DNA of 64,000 nucleotides from Bog-473 sp036502025 (lineage in GTDB: Bacteria; Actinomycetota; Acidimicrobiia; Acidimicrobiales; RAAP-2): contig DASXZJ010000003.1 in NCBI GenBank assembly GCA_036502025.1, positions 3,986 to 67,985 on the forward strand, read 5' to 3'. The notes beneath the pieces were generated by a model. It saw only the letters and a program-made list of their open reading frames with translations. It had not been told where the DNA came from and did not search any database. The translations under genes were made by a program, and so were the position numbers. How positions within the stretch are numbered: the first letter of the stretch is position 1; each line of letters starts with the position of its first letter. This document shows, one piece after another, positions 42,650 through 51,894 of the stretch.

Positions 42650-44371
42650 GTGAGCTCCCCGGCCACCGCCGCCGCCGGCGGCAGGCCGTACCGGGGAGCG
42701 CCCGTCTTCACCTCGCTGCTGGGGTACCAGCGGTCGTGGGCCACGCCCGACCTCCTGGCCGGGATCACCCTGCTGGTGATCGCCGTCCCCGAGCAGTTGG
42801 CGACCTCCCGGCTGGCCGGCATGCCGCCGATCACCGGCTTCTACGCCTTCATCGCCGGCACGGCGCTCTTCGCGCTGCTCGGTTCCAACCCCCAGATGTC
42901 CGTCGGGGCGGACTCGACGATCGCGCCGCTCTTCGCCGTCGGCATCGCCCACCTGGCGCCGACGGGATCCTCCGGGTACATCGCCCTGGTGGGGATCCTG
43001 GCGGTGACCGTGGGCGCCATCGTGGCGCTGATCGGGCTGCTGCGCCTGGGCTGGATCGCCGAGTTCCTCTCGACCCCGATCATCACCGGCTTCATGGGAG
43101 GCGTGGCGGTCATCATCGTCGTCCACCAGCTCCCCGACTTCTTCGGTCTGCCCTCGGTCAGCGGCAGCACCATCCATCGCGTCGGGACCGTGCTCAGCCA
43201 TCTGGGAAGCTCCAACGGCTGGACTGTCGGCATCGGCCTGGTCGTTCTCGCCGTGGTGCTCGCCGCCGAACGGATCGACAAGCGGCTCCCCGGCGCGCTG
43301 GTGGGCCTGATCGGCTCGACGCTGCTGGTCGGCGCGCTCGGGCTGGCCGCTCACGGCGTCAGCGTGGTCGGCACCGTGGCCCACGGCGCGCCCCACCTCG
43401 GGCTGGCCGGGCTCTCGTGGTCCACCCTCGGGAGCGTGGCACCCATCGCCGCCGTCGTGGCGCTGGTGGTGGTCAGCCAGTCTGCCGCCACCACGCGGAA
43501 TTTCGCGGACCAGGGCCACTACGACGTGGACGTGGGCCGGGACTTCGTGGCGATCGGCGCCGGCAACATCATTTCCGGGCTCATCGGGTCGTTCCCGGTC
43601 AACGCCAGCCCGGCCCGGACGGGGGCGGTCGCCACGGCGGGCGGGCGCACGCAGGCGGCCTGTCTGGGGGCGGCGGTCGCCGTCCTCCTGGTCATCCCGG
43701 CCGCCGGGGTGCTCAAGGATGTCCCGCTGGCCACGCTGGCCGCCGTGCTGATCTTCGTGGCGACCCGGCTGTTCAAGAGTCGCGACCTGCTGGCAATCGC
43801 CAGGTTCGACCTCTTCGAATTCGGGCTGGCGGTGGTCACGCTCCTGACCGTGGCTCTGATCGGGGTCGAACAGGGCATCGCCGTCGCCGTGAGCTTGGCG
43901 GTGGTCGACCGGACCCGACTGGCGGCGCGTCCCCAGGCTCATCTCCTCGGCCGCATACCGGGTTCGACCAGCTGGACGCCGATCCGTGACGACGACTCGT
44001 GTGCCGCGGTGTCGTCGGTGCTGGTCGTCCTGTTCGCCACGCCGATCTGGTACGCCAACGCGGTGCACTTCAAAGCCGAGATGATGACCTACCTCGAACA
44101 CAGCGCCGAGAAGCCCAAGCTGTTCGTCCTCGACACCATCGGGATGAGCGATCTCGACTTCACCGGGTCGCGGGTGCTCGGCGAGCTCCTTGATGAGCTG
44201 GACCGCGAGCACATCGTCTTTGCCGTCGCCCGGGCCGGGGACCACGTACGCGAGGAGATGCGACGCAGCGGTCTGCTGGCCAGGATCGGCCGGGACCACT
44301 TCTTCCCCAACGTCGACGAGGCGGTCACCACCCTCGGGCCCAACGACCCCGGGCCCAACCCGGCGGCCTGA
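42650..44371 (+). CDS. SulP/SLC26 family anion transporter with STAS domain
   Basis: A 573-residue membrane transporter. The N-terminal ~415 residues contain about 12-14 hydrophobic segments. SulP landmarks are AVPEQLATSRLAGMPPITGF, ALLGSNPQMSVGADSTIAPL and GSFPVNASPARTGAVATAGG. A cytosolic STAS domain (~450-565) follows (FATPIWYANAVHFKAEMMTY, LFVLDTIGMSDLDFTGSRVL). The family moves sulfate, bicarbonate, dicarboxylates or other anions; the substrate is not readable from sequence. GTG 42650 is the start. The stop is ten bases from the convergent permease stop. Confidence 0.92.
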   Translation: MSSPATAAAGGRPYRGAPVFTSLLGYQRSWATPDLLAGITLLVIAVPEQLATSRLAGMPPITGFYAFIAGTALFALLGSNPQMSVGADSTIAPLFAVGIAHLAPTGSSGYIALVGILAVTVGAIVALIGLLRLGWIAEFLSTPIITGFMGGVAVIIVVHQLPDFFGLPSVSGSTIHRVGTVLSHLGSSNGWTVGIGLVVLAVVLAAERIDKRLPGALVGLIGSTLLVGALGLAAHGVSVVGTVAHGAPHLGLAGLSWSTLGSVAPIAAVVALVVVSQSAATTRNFADQGHYDVDVGRDFVAIGAGNIISGLIGSFPVNASPARTGAVATAGGRTQAACLGAAVAVLLVIPAAGVLKDVPLATLAAVLIFVATRLFKSRDLLAIARFDLFEFGLAVVTLLTVALIGVEQGIAVAVSLAVVDRTRLAARPQAHLLGRIPGSTSWTPIRDDDSCAAVSSVLVVLFATPIWYANAVHFKAEMMTYLEHSAEKPKLFVLDTIGMSDLDFTGSRVLGELLDELDREHIVFAVARAGDHVREEMRRSGLLARIGRDHFFPNVDEAVTTLGPNDPGPNPAA

Positions 44372-44382
44372 AGCCGCGGCTT
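44371..44382. terminator. 12-base palindrome at the convergent SulP/permease stops
   Basis: AAGCCGCGGCTT is a perfect palindrome that covers the last base of the SulP stop and the first bases of the permease stop. It may act as a small bidirectional terminator, but a stem this short with no loop is weak evidence. Confidence 0.25.
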
Positions 44383-46795
44383 ACTCGGTCTTGAGGAGGC
44401 TCGCCGTGTGCGATCGTGCGGCGGCCAACGCCGGGCCGATCGCCAACAGGTTGGCCACGAGGACCGTCCCCCCGGCCACGGCCGCGATGACCCACGCGAT
44501 GACCACCGGCACTGGGAGGACGCCGAGGTTGTCGGCGAAGAGGCGCCAGACCGCTCGTCCGACGACGAGGCCGACCGGGATCCCGATGACGATGCCGACC
44601 AGGGCGACGGTCGTCGTCTGCCAGGCCACCGACAGGGCGACCTGCTGGCGGACGAACCCGATCGCCTTGAGCAGCCCCACCTCCCGTCGTCGCCGCACCA
44701 CGCTCACCACGAGGACGTGGACCAACGTCGCCGACCCGAAGATGATGAGCATCAGGCCGAAGAGAAGCGGGAAGTTCACCGCCTCCCCGAAGTTGATCAA
44801 GTTGGTCGGTGGGGAGGGGTAGGACACATTGCTCGGGTAGGCGCGAGCGAGGCTCGCCAGAGCTGCGGTCCCCGCTGCCCCGGGAACGGCGCGCACGAGG
44901 AAGGCACCCTGCGCGCTGGCGACCGCCTGGATCTGGCAGGCCCTCTGCGCCGGCCCTGGTGGACATCGCCCGCCCAGCAAGCCGTTGAGGGTGAAAACCG
45001 CACCCGTACCCAAACCCCCGACGCCGAAATCGGGCGGGAACGCCAAGCTTCCGACGACCCGGAACGACGAGCCCGTCGACGCCGTGCTGTTGGGGATCGT
45101 CACCTTCACGAGCGAGCCCACATGCACCCCGAGCTGCCGCATGGTCGTCGCGCCAAGATCCACTTCACCGTCCGCGCGAGGAAGGCGGCCGGCCACCGCC
45201 GTGAGCAGCATCGGGCCGCGCAGGCTTTGGCCGGCCAGGGCATCGACGACCTTGCCGTCGACCGTCACGTCCCCGCCGATGCCGGCGGTGATGGCCGAAA
45301 TGGCATGGTCGTCCTCGATGCTGGCCACCATGGCGTTGTTCTCGTCCGCGGGTGCGGTCGGGTTCACGCTGTACCACTCGGCGAACGGCTGCCCGTAGAG
45401 GGCGGGCGTGCCGGTCAGGTGGGTAAGGCTGGAACTGAAGACCGCGGTGGCGCACAGCGCCGTCACCGCCAGTACCGATCCCAAGAGGGCGGACCCGACC
45501 GGGACGGCGTTGCGGCCCCGGCCCCGTTCGAGGGCGTGGCCCACCCCGATCAGCATGCTGGCCGGAGCCCCGGCCCCGGTCATCAGGGCCATGATCCGTG
45601 ATGGGCGCGCCACCGGGGCTGACTCCCCACGGTTGCGTATTCGACCGGCGCGCACGGCCGGCCACACGCCCAGGACGACGACGGCGATGATGGCCACCAG
45701 CGCACCGAGGCCGAGCACGTCGCCATCGAACGCGAACCCGGGGGCGGGGTCGGCCTGCCTGGCCTCGCCGAGCGGGGTGAGTGGCGAGAGCAGATAGGCC
45801 AGGCCGACGCCGCCGATGGCTCCAGCCACACCGATGACCAGCGTCCTGACCAGGCCCACCGCCACCAGTTGGCGTCTCGAGACGCCGAGCGCGCTCAAGG
45901 TGGCTTGGTCCTCCGCTTCGACCGCAGCCTGCCGGACCAGGGCCTGGGTCACCACCATGAGGCCGACGAGCCCGGCCAGCAGGGCCAGCAGCCACCAGCC
46001 GACCGCCTGGGGATGGATCGATGTGTCGATCGCGCTCGCCGCGCTATCGAGGTCCTCCACCGACAGCCCGCCGAGCGCCTTGGCCGAGGACTCGAATCGG
46101 GGCAGGTCGGCGGCGCCATGCCTGAGCTGTACGAGGTCGGCGGGGAAGAAAACCGTGTTGGCGTTGCGGGCGCGGGCGAAGGCCCGGGTGGTGTACACGT
46201 CGTAGGCGACGGTGTTGGTGGCCGGGAATTCAAACTCGGAGACCTCGATCCCGACCACGTGCAGGGCGACGGTCGGGCCGTCGGGCACGACGTTCGCGTC
46301 GCTCAGCGACGCGGCCCGCTGGGAGGCGGCGAGCAGGGGAACGTGGATGACCGATCCGAGATGCACGCCGTTGTCCCGCTGCAGGGTGTACGACGCCAGG
46401 ATCTCGTCGGGATCGGACTGGTCGGGTAGGCGGCCCGCCACCAGTTTGACCATGCGGGTCAGGCTTTCCGGCGCCACCTCGAAGAGGGCGAAGTCGATGT
46501 TGTCGATTGGACGCGAACAGGCGCATGTCGGTGTACCGCCGCCTACGATCCTGACCTGGGTAGCCGAGGCAACCTCAGGGAGGGTAGCGACCTTGGGCAG
46601 CGTGGTGACGCTGTAGAGGAAGGCGTCGTAGCCGTGGACGGCCTCGTAGCGGGGAAAGGCCGTGGCGGTCCGGCGGCCGGCGGCGGTGGCGGCCAGCACG
46701 AGCCCGCTCACCAGCGCGATGAGAAGGCACAGCAGGAGCCAGGAGCGCCAGCGGCGGCGGAATGACGCCCGGAGCAACATCGACAGAACCGCCAA
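44381..46795 (-). CDS. FtsX/MacB-type ABC permease (two-fold, giant)
   Basis: An ~804-residue permease with the actinobacterial double-FtsX architecture: an N-terminal transmembrane helix (~15-35), a large external domain, three helices in the middle (LLALLAGLVGLMVVTQALV, LGVSRRQLVAVGLVRTLVIG), a second helix and external domain beginning after GRGRNAVPVGSALLGSVLAV, and three C-terminal helices (LMLIIFGSATLVHVLVVSVV... LLKAIGFVRQQVALSVAW). Such permeases normally work with a LolD-like ATPase in lipid or peptide export, but no ATPase gene is adjacent. TTG 46795 follows GGGGAGG; ATG 46780 is an alternative. It is a paralogue of the permease at 61.0-63.6 kb. Confidence 0.85.
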   Translation of the reverse strand: MAVLSMLLRASFRRRWRSWLLLCLLIALVSGLVLAATAAGRRTATAFPRYEAVHGYDAFLYSVTTLPKVATLPEVASATQVRIVGGGTPTCACSRPIDNIDFALFEVAPESLTRMVKLVAGRLPDQSDPDEILASYTLQRDNGVHLGSVIHVPLLAASQRAASLSDANVVPDGPTVALHVVGIEVSEFEFPATNTVAYDVYTTRAFARARNANTVFFPADLVQLRHGAADLPRFESSAKALGGLSVEDLDSAASAIDTSIHPQAVGWWLLALLAGLVGLMVVTQALVRQAAVEAEDQATLSALGVSRRQLVAVGLVRTLVIGVAGAIGGVGLAYLLSPLTPLGEARQADPAPGFAFDGDVLGLGALVAIIAVVVLGVWPAVRAGRIRNRGESAPVARPSRIMALMTGAGAPASMLIGVGHALERGRGRNAVPVGSALLGSVLAVTALCATAVFSSSLTHLTGTPALYGQPFAEWYSVNPTAPADENNAMVASIEDDHAISAITAGIGGDVTVDGKVVDALAGQSLRGPMLLTAVAGRLPRADGEVDLGATTMRQLGVHVGSLVKVTIPNSTASTGSSFRVVGSLAFPPDFGVGGLGTGAVFTLNGLLGGRCPPGPAQRACQIQAVASAQGAFLVRAVPGAAGTAALASLARAYPSNVSYPSPPTNLINFGEAVNFPLLFGLMLIIFGSATLVHVLVVSVVRRRREVGLLKAIGFVRQQVALSVAWQTTTVALVGIVIGIPVGLVVGRAVWRLFADNLGVLPVPVVIAWVIAAVAGGTVLVANLLAIGPALAAARSHTASLLKTE

Positions 46796-47038
46796 ATGGA
46801 CCTCCCCATCGGAGTGTGGCTCAGGTGCCTTCCTCCGACAAGGCAGCCAGCCCGCCCGGGCTCCGTAGTGGTAGCACCACCGCATTCACCAAGTGCCGAG
46901 GTCCCGAGCGCACTGAGCGACCTGACCGAGGTGACGGGGTGAGTGCGGATTTGCACCCGGTCGCAAAATTGCCAACCCCGGGGAGGTGCAGAAACCGAAC
47001 TGAAATGGGGAGACGTTGGGGGCGAGGAGCCTGCCTCC

Positions 47039-47875
47039 TCAACCGCCGCCGGCGCCCCGGCCCACAGCCAACTGGGCCCGCACCGGCCGGTGGTCGGATC
47101 CGGCGTCGGGGCACACCTCGCCGGACACGACCCCGATGCCGCCCCGGACCAGGATGTGGTCGATCTGGCTGTGGGGGTTCCAGGCGGGCCAGGTCCGGCC
47201 CTTCACGGCCCGGTGCCACTCGGGCAGAAAGGCGCGCACCGGCGGCCCCCACAGATTCATGTCGCCCAACAGCACGGCGTCGGTCCGCGCCTCGGACTGC
47301 AGGAGCCGCTTGAGGAGCCCGTAGTGGCGGTGCGAGCCGTATTGAAGGTGGGACATGTGGGTGCCGACCACCGAGACCGGCACGCCCTCGACCGTGAGGT
47401 CGACCACGATGGCTGCCCGCTGCACCCGGTCGCGCGCCAAAGTGGGCAGCGGCAACGTCCGGGTGCCCTCGACCGCCAGCGCGTGGCGGGTCAGCACGGC
47501 GATGCCCCAGCTGCCGCGGTCGCCCGACTTGTACCGCACCGATCCCTCGGCTGCCGGCGGCAGCGGGCGGACACTGTTCAAGAACAGCGCTTTCAGGCTG
47601 GCTCGATACCCCAGGCGGGGCATCCACGCGTCGGTCGCCCCGGGCTGGGGATGGGCCCGGCGGCCCTGGGCCAGCGTGCACGTCTCGGCCCGGTAGCCGA
47701 GCGCCGCGGCGATCTCCTCGGCCTGCCCGGACCCGGGGCCGTCATCGTCGTTGGTCCAGGACTCCTCGAGCACCAGCACGTCGGCGTCCAGCCGGCGGCA
47801 CGCCGCGATGGTGTCGTAGGGGCGCCCCCACCCGTCGACGCCGGCGTGCATGTTGAAGTTGGCGACGGTCAGCAC
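47039..47875 (-). CDS. Endonuclease/exonuclease/phosphatase (EEP) family protein
   Basis: A 278-residue protein of the EEP superfamily. TVANFNMHAGVDG (metal Asn), DVLVLEESW (metal Glu), VVGTHMSHLQYGSHRH (catalytic His), LLGDMNLWGPPV (Asp/Asn), and the end DAGSDHRPVRAQL (Asp-His) are all present. Family members are DNases, inositol-phosphate or sphingomyelin phosphodiesterases; the His/Asp set does not tell which. There is no signal peptide. GTG 47875 follows a TATCGT hexamer by ten bases. It is divergent from the aminotransferase gene with 37 bases between starts. Confidence 0.88.
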   Translation of the reverse strand: MLTVANFNMHAGVDGWGRPYDTIAACRRLDADVLVLEESWTNDDDGPGSGQAEEIAAALGYRAETCTLAQGRRAHPQPGATDAWMPRLGYRASLKALFLNSVRPLPPAAEGSVRYKSGDRGSWGIAVLTRHALAVEGTRTLPLPTLARDRVQRAAIVVDLTVEGVPVSVVGTHMSHLQYGSHRHYGLLKRLLQSEARTDAVLLGDMNLWGPPVRAFLPEWHRAVKGRTWPAWNPHSQIDHILVRGGIGVVSGEVCPDAGSDHRPVRAQLAVGRGAGGG

Positions 47876-47885
47876 AGGCGAACCG

Positions 47886-47891
47886 ACGATA
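47886..47891 (-). promoter_or_regulatory. -10 hexamer for the EEP gene
   Basis: The minus strand reads TATCGT, ten bases before GTG 47875 with no Shine-Dalgarno site between. Confidence 0.45.
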
Positions 47892-47900
47892 GGGCACCGC

Positions 47901-47906
47901 TACCAT
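47901..47906 (+). promoter_or_regulatory. -10 hexamer for the six-gene operon
   Basis: TACCAT ends six bases before GTG 47913 and drives the aminotransferase gene and the overlapping genes after it. Only nine bases separate it from the divergent EEP -10 element. Confidence 0.5.
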
Positions 47907-47912
47907 CTTCGA

Positions 47913-49115
47913 GTGCCAACCGGCCCGCCACCCGGCGACACGCCCGCCCCGCCGCCGTACCTCGCCGGGCGACTCCGGCGCTTCACCACCACCGTCTTCT
48001 CGGAGATGTCCGAGCTCGCCACCGCCACCGGATCCCTCAACCTCGGGCAGGGCTTTCCCGACACCGATGGCCCGGCCGAGCTGGCCGAGGTGGCCATGGA
48101 GGCCATCGCCGCCGGGCGCAACCAGTACCCGCCCAGCGCCGGCCTGCCCGAGCTGCGGGCCGCCGTCGCCGAGCATCAGGCCGCCTGGTACGGGCTCGCC
48201 TTCGACCCCGACGACGAGGTGCTCGTCACCACGGGGGCCACCGAGGCCGTCGCCGCCACCATGCTGGCGCTGTGCGAGCCGGGCGACGAGGTGGTCATGT
48301 TCGAGCCGTCCTACGACTCCTACGCCGCCTGCGCCTCCATGGCCGGTGCCACGCCACGCCTGGTGCGCCTGCACGCGCCCGACTGGTCCTTCAACCCCGA
48401 CGAGCTGCGGGCCGCCGTCGGGCCCCGCACCCGGTTCATCCTGCTCAACTCCCCGCACAACCCGACCGGCAAGGTGTTCGGGCCCGACGAGCTGGCGCTG
48501 GTGGCCGAGCTCTGTGCCGCCCACGACATCCTGGCCGTGACCGACGAGGTCTACGAGCACCTGATCTTCGAAGGCACCCACGTCCCCCTGGCCACCCTGC
48601 CCGGGATGGCGGAGCGCACGGTCTCCATCTCCTCGGGCGGCAAGACCTTCTCGTTCACCGGATGGAAGGTCGGTTGGGTCACCGCCCGGCCCGCGCTGAT
48701 CTCGGCCGTCCGCGCCGCCAAGCAGTTCCTGACCTACACCAGCGGGGCGCCCTTCCAGCTGGCCATCGCCCGCGGCCTGACCGCCGAGCCCGCCTTGCTC
48801 AACCGGCCCGGCGCCCTGCTGGCCGCCAAGCGAGACCTCTTCTGTGACGGCCTGGCCTCGCTCGGCTACACCGTCCACCGCCCGGCCGCCACCTACTTCG
48901 CCACCACCGACATCACCGCGGTGGCGCCCGGCCTCAGCGCCCTCGAGTTCTGCCGGGCGCTCCCCGAGCGCTGCGGCGTGGTGGCCATCCCGAGCTCGGT
49001 TTTCTACGACCCCGACGACCCCGGGGCCGGCCGCACCCTGGTCCGTTGGGCCTTCTGCAAGCGCGACGCCGTGCTGGAGGAGGCGCTCTCCCGTTTAACA
49101 TCGTGGTCAGCATGA
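47913..49115 (+). CDS. Pyridoxal-phosphate aminotransferase class I/II
   Basis: A 400-residue fold-type I aminotransferase. FSEMSELATATGSLNLGQGF, PPSAGLPELRAAVAEHQ, TTGATEAVAATMLAL (phosphate cup), LLNSPHNPTGKVF (Asn and Pro around the cofactor), VTDEVYEHLIFEG, and the PLP lysine in ISSGGKTFSFTGWKVGW all match. The GKTFSFTGWKVGW form fits the kynurenine aminotransferase / methionine aminotransferase / DapC-like branch. GTG 47913 is leaderless from TACCAT. The stop overlaps the PhzF start by four bases. Substrate assignment within the branch is not possible by eye. Confidence 0.92.
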   Translation: MPTGPPPGDTPAPPPYLAGRLRRFTTTVFSEMSELATATGSLNLGQGFPDTDGPAELAEVAMEAIAAGRNQYPPSAGLPELRAAVAEHQAAWYGLAFDPDDEVLVTTGATEAVAATMLALCEPGDEVVMFEPSYDSYAACASMAGATPRLVRLHAPDWSFNPDELRAAVGPRTRFILLNSPHNPTGKVFGPDELALVAELCAAHDILAVTDEVYEHLIFEGTHVPLATLPGMAERTVSISSGGKTFSFTGWKVGWVTARPALISAVRAAKQFLTYTSGAPFQLAIARGLTAEPALLNRPGALLAAKRDLFCDGLASLGYTVHRPAATYFATTDITAVAPGLSALEFCRALPERCGVVAIPSSVFYDPDDPGAGRTLVRWAFCKRDAVLEEALSRLTSWSA

Positions 49116-49966
49116 CCGCCTCGCTCACCTGGGTTGACGCCTTCACCGATCCCCTCGCGAGTTCCAACGGCAAGAGGTTCTCGGGCAACCAGGCCGCCGT
49201 CTGCCTCCCCGACCCCGACGCCACCCTCAGCGACGAGTTCATGCAGTCGCTCGCCTTCGAGCTGGGCCTCTCCGAGACCGCCTTCGTCACCCCCACGCCA
49301 ACCGACGCCCCGGCCGCCCCCGACTTCGACCTCCGCTGGTTCACGCCCACGGTCGAGGTCGACCTGTGCGGGCACGCCACCCTGGCCTCGGCCCACGCGC
49401 TGCGCCAGCGCGGGGTGGTGGACGGCACGGTACCGGTCACCTTCCACACCCGCAGCGGGCCGCTCAGGGCCGCCTTCGATGGGGACAGCATCGAGCTGGA
49501 CTTCCCGGCCGACCCCTTCGTCGGTGGTCCGCTGCCCGCCCCCCTCACCTCGCAGTTCGACGGAAGCGACGTCATCGCCTGCGGGCGCACCGGCTTCTAC
49601 ACCGTGGTGGTCCTGGCCACCGAAGCGGCGGTGCGCGACTTCCGGCCCGACCTGGCCGCCATCGCCGCCGTCGACAACAAGGCCCTGCTCATCACGGCGG
49701 CCACGGCGGCGACCACGGCCACCGCCACCGCCGGCGCCGACTACGTCCTCCGGGTCTTCGGCCCCAATGTGGGGATCGACGAGGACCCGGCGACGGGATC
49801 GGCGCAGTGCTCGGCCGGGCCGTACTGGGCCACCGCCCTCGGCAAAGTCGACCTCGTCGCCCTCCAGGCCTCTCCCCGGGGCGCGCGCTTCCGGGTGCGC
49901 CCCGGCCCGGACCGCGTCCGCATCGCCGGGACTGCAACAACGGTTTTTGAGGGCCACCTGTGCTAA
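49112..49966 (+). CDS. PhzF family isomerase/epimerase-like protein
   Basis: A 284-residue protein with the double hot-dog-like DAP-epimerase fold of PhzF. VDAFTDPLASSNGKRFSGNQ opens it. The catalytic Glu is in LGLSETAFVTP, followed by LRWFTPTVEVDLCGHATLAS and VFGPNVGIDEDPATGSAQCS, which are all family hallmarks. PhzF isomerises a phenazine precursor; most relatives have unknown substrates. ATG 49112 overlaps the aminotransferase stop (ATGA). A TAACAT hexamer ten bases upstream, inside the previous gene, could give an extra transcript. Confidence 0.92.
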   Translation: MTASLTWVDAFTDPLASSNGKRFSGNQAAVCLPDPDATLSDEFMQSLAFELGLSETAFVTPTPTDAPAAPDFDLRWFTPTVEVDLCGHATLASAHALRQRGVVDGTVPVTFHTRSGPLRAAFDGDSIELDFPADPFVGGPLPAPLTSQFDGSDVIACGRTGFYTVVVLATEAAVRDFRPDLAAIAAVDNKALLITAATAATTATATAGADYVLRVFGPNVGIDEDPATGSAQCSAGPYWATALGKVDLVALQASPRGARFRVRPGPDRVRIAGTATTVFEGHLC

Positions 49967-50532
49967 CCCTGTCCCTCATGGGCGCGCCATCTGTCCCGCT
50001 CCGGGCCCTGGTGGAGGGCCATGAGCCCACCTCGCCCCGCGAGCGCGCCGCCAAGGCGCGCTTCCTGGCCGAGCTCGAGCGCCTGCCCGACCCCGGCAAC
50101 GAGCACGCCGACCCCACCCACGTCACCGCCTCGGCCCTCGTCGTCGGCACCAGGGGCACGGTCCTGCACCTCCACAAGCGCCTCGGCCGCTGGATGCAGC
50201 CCGGCGGGCACATCGACCCCGGCGAGGCGCCCCCTGACGCGGCCCGGCGCGAGGCCACCGAGGAGCTCGGTCTGGCCGTCGAGCATCCGGCGGATGGGCC
50301 GCGGCTGATCCACCTCGACGTCCATGAGGCGGCCCTCGGCCATACCCACCTCGACCTGCGCTACCTGCTGCTCGGCCCCGAGGCCGACCCCGACCCGCCG
50401 CCCGGCGAGAGCCAGCAGGCCCGCTGGTGCAGCTGGGACGAGGCGGCGGCCGAGGCCGACGACGCGCTGGCCGGCGCCCTGGCGATCGCCCGGGAACAGT
50501 GGGAGTCGCTCAGCTCGGGCGGCGCCTCGTGA
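49960..50532 (+). CDS. NUDIX hydrolase
   Basis: A 190-residue pyrophosphohydrolase. The Nudix box is complete (GGHIDPGEAPPDAARREATE + ELG, matching Gx5Ex7REUxEExGU), preceded by GTVLHLHKRLGRWMQPGGH, which resembles the ADP-ribose/nucleoside-diphosphate branch. Substrates are nucleoside diphosphates linked to another group; which one is unknown. GTG 49960 overlaps the PhzF stop by seven bases; ATG 49978 is an alternative start. The next gene starts on its stop. Confidence 0.92.
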   Translation: MLTLSLMGAPSVPLRALVEGHEPTSPRERAAKARFLAELERLPDPGNEHADPTHVTASALVVGTRGTVLHLHKRLGRWMQPGGHIDPGEAPPDAARREATEELGLAVEHPADGPRLIHLDVHEAALGHTHLDLRYLLLGPEADPDPPPGESQQARWCSWDEAAAEADDALAGALAIAREQWESLSSGGAS

Positions 50533-51251
50533 GCGACGACTCGCTCGCCAAGCTCCTCGCCGTCCAGGACCTCGACACGTCCGTCACCCAGCTCCAGCAC
50601 CGGCGCGTCGCGCTGGCCGAGAAGGCCGGGCTGACCGCGCTCGAGGCCACCCTGGCCACGTTGACGGCCGAGCAGGCCGACGCCGAAGCGCGCCGGGCCG
50701 AGCTGGTGCGGGTGCAGAAGGACCTGGAGTCCCAGATCGGCACCATCAACGAGCGGCGCGGCGGCATCGAGCAGCGGATGTACGCCGCCCGTGGTTCCTC
50801 CACCCGCGATCTTCAGGCCATGGACGAGGAGGTGCGCCACCTGACCCAGCGCCGGTCCGAGCTCGAGGAGCAGGAGCTGGTGGCCATGGTCGACCAGGAG
50901 CCCGTCGACGCCGAGCTCAAGGTGCTGGCCGAACGCCGGGCACCCGTCGAGGCCGAGGTGGGCACCCTGCGGGTCGAGGTCGCGGCCGGCCAGGCCGAAA
51001 TCGACGCCGAGCTGGTCACGGCCACCGCGGCCCGTGCGGCCGCGGCGGCCGAGCTGCCGGCCGCGCTGGCCGATCGCTACGAGGCCCTGCGGACGCGCCT
51101 GCGAGGCGTGGGGGCGGCCCGGCTGATCGGACACCATTGCGACGGCTGCCACCTCGAGCTGTCCTCGGTCGAGGTCGAGCGCATCCGGGCCCTCCCGCCG
51201 GACACCGTCGCCACCTGCGACCAGTGCGGCCGCATCCTCGTCCCGGTGTGA
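50529..51251 (+). CDS. Coiled-coil zinc-ribbon protein (Rv2229c/CT398-like)
   Basis: A 240-residue protein with a long antiparallel coiled coil (~5-175, rich in Glu/Arg/Ala/Leu) and a C-terminal C4 zinc ribbon: CDGC (near 200) and CDQC (near 230) supply four Cys. The family is widespread in bacteria and is thought to act as a nucleic-acid or protein-binding chaperone, but its role is unproven. In Mycobacterium tuberculosis the homologue Rv2229c sits next to an RNase HI-histidine phosphatase fusion. Here it precedes a histidine phosphatase without an RNase H domain. GTG 50529 overlaps the NUDIX stop. Confidence 0.85.
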   Translation: MSDDSLAKLLAVQDLDTSVTQLQHRRVALAEKAGLTALEATLATLTAEQADAEARRAELVRVQKDLESQIGTINERRGGIEQRMYAARGSSTRDLQAMDEEVRHLTQRRSELEEQELVAMVDQEPVDAELKVLAERRAPVEAEVGTLRVEVAAGQAEIDAELVTATAARAAAAAELPAALADRYEALRTRLRGVGAARLIGHHCDGCHLELSSVEVERIRALPPDTVATCDQCGRILVPV

Positions 51252-51270
51252 CGAGCGCCCCGGACCCGCC

Positions 51271-51894
51271 GTGCTGATCCTGGTCCGGCACGGCGAGTCG
51301 AGTGCCAACGCGGCGGGCCTCCTGCTGGGGCGCACCGACGCCGAGTTGACCGAATGGGGCCGGACCCAGGCCGCCTCGGTGCGCCGGCTGCTGCGCCGCC
51401 CCGTCGAGCTGGTGCGCACCAGCCCGCTGGCCCGGGCCCGCGACACGGCCGCGCTCCTCGGCGTCGACGCGCCGATCGTGATCGACGACCGCTGGGTCGA
51501 GGTCGACTACGGCGAGTTCGAGTGCCAACCCCTCCGCGAGATACCGGCCGAGGTCTGGCGCAACTGGCGGTCCGACCCCGGCTTCCGCCCCGCCGGGGGC
51601 GAGACCCTGGCCGAGGTGGACACCCGCGTCGCCGCCGCTTGCCAGGACCTCTTCGCCGCCGACGGGTCCGGCGCCCGGTCACCGGGCGGTGACGTGGTGG
51701 TGGTGAGCCACGTGACGCCGATCAAGGCGGCCGTCGCCTGGGCGCTCGGCGCCGGGGCCGGGCTGTCCTGGCGCCTCCACCTCAACACCGCCTCGGTGAC
51801 CCGGATCGGCTGGGGCAACGGGGGCCCGGTGCTGCACGGCTACAACGAGGTGGCGCCGACCGACGAGGGCACGTCACAATCACCGGGTGCCTGA
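51271..51894 (+). CDS. Histidine phosphatase family protein (phosphoglycerate-mutase-like)
   Basis: A 207-residue branch-1 histidine phosphatase. VRHGESSAN places the phospho-accepting H7 and the RHG motif at the very N-terminus, VRTSPLARARDTA follows, with the Glu of WVEVDYGEFE and the second His in VVSHVTPIKA completing the site. Targets in the superfamily range from phosphoglycerate to cobalamin intermediates; in mycobacteria the fused form (Rv2228c) dephosphorylates alpha-ribazole phosphate. GTG 51271 starts 20 bases after the zinc-ribbon stop, and its end overlaps the DUF2889 gene by eight bases. No RNase H domain is attached. Confidence 0.92.
   Translation: MLILVRHGESSANAAGLLLGRTDAELTEWGRTQAASVRRLLRRPVELVRTSPLARARDTAALLGVDAPIVIDDRWVEVDYGEFECQPLREIPAEVWRNWRSDPGFRPAGGETLAEVDTRVAAACQDLFAADGSGARSPGGDVVVVSHVTPIKAAVAWALGAGAGLSWRLHLNTASVTRIGWGNGGPVLHGYNEVAPTDEGTSQSPGA

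Noticed and set aside
42485..44299. 604-codon minus-strand frame opposite SulP
   Set aside because: Composition is Asp/Arg/Gly/His-rich with no fold; the plus-strand transporter explains the sequence.
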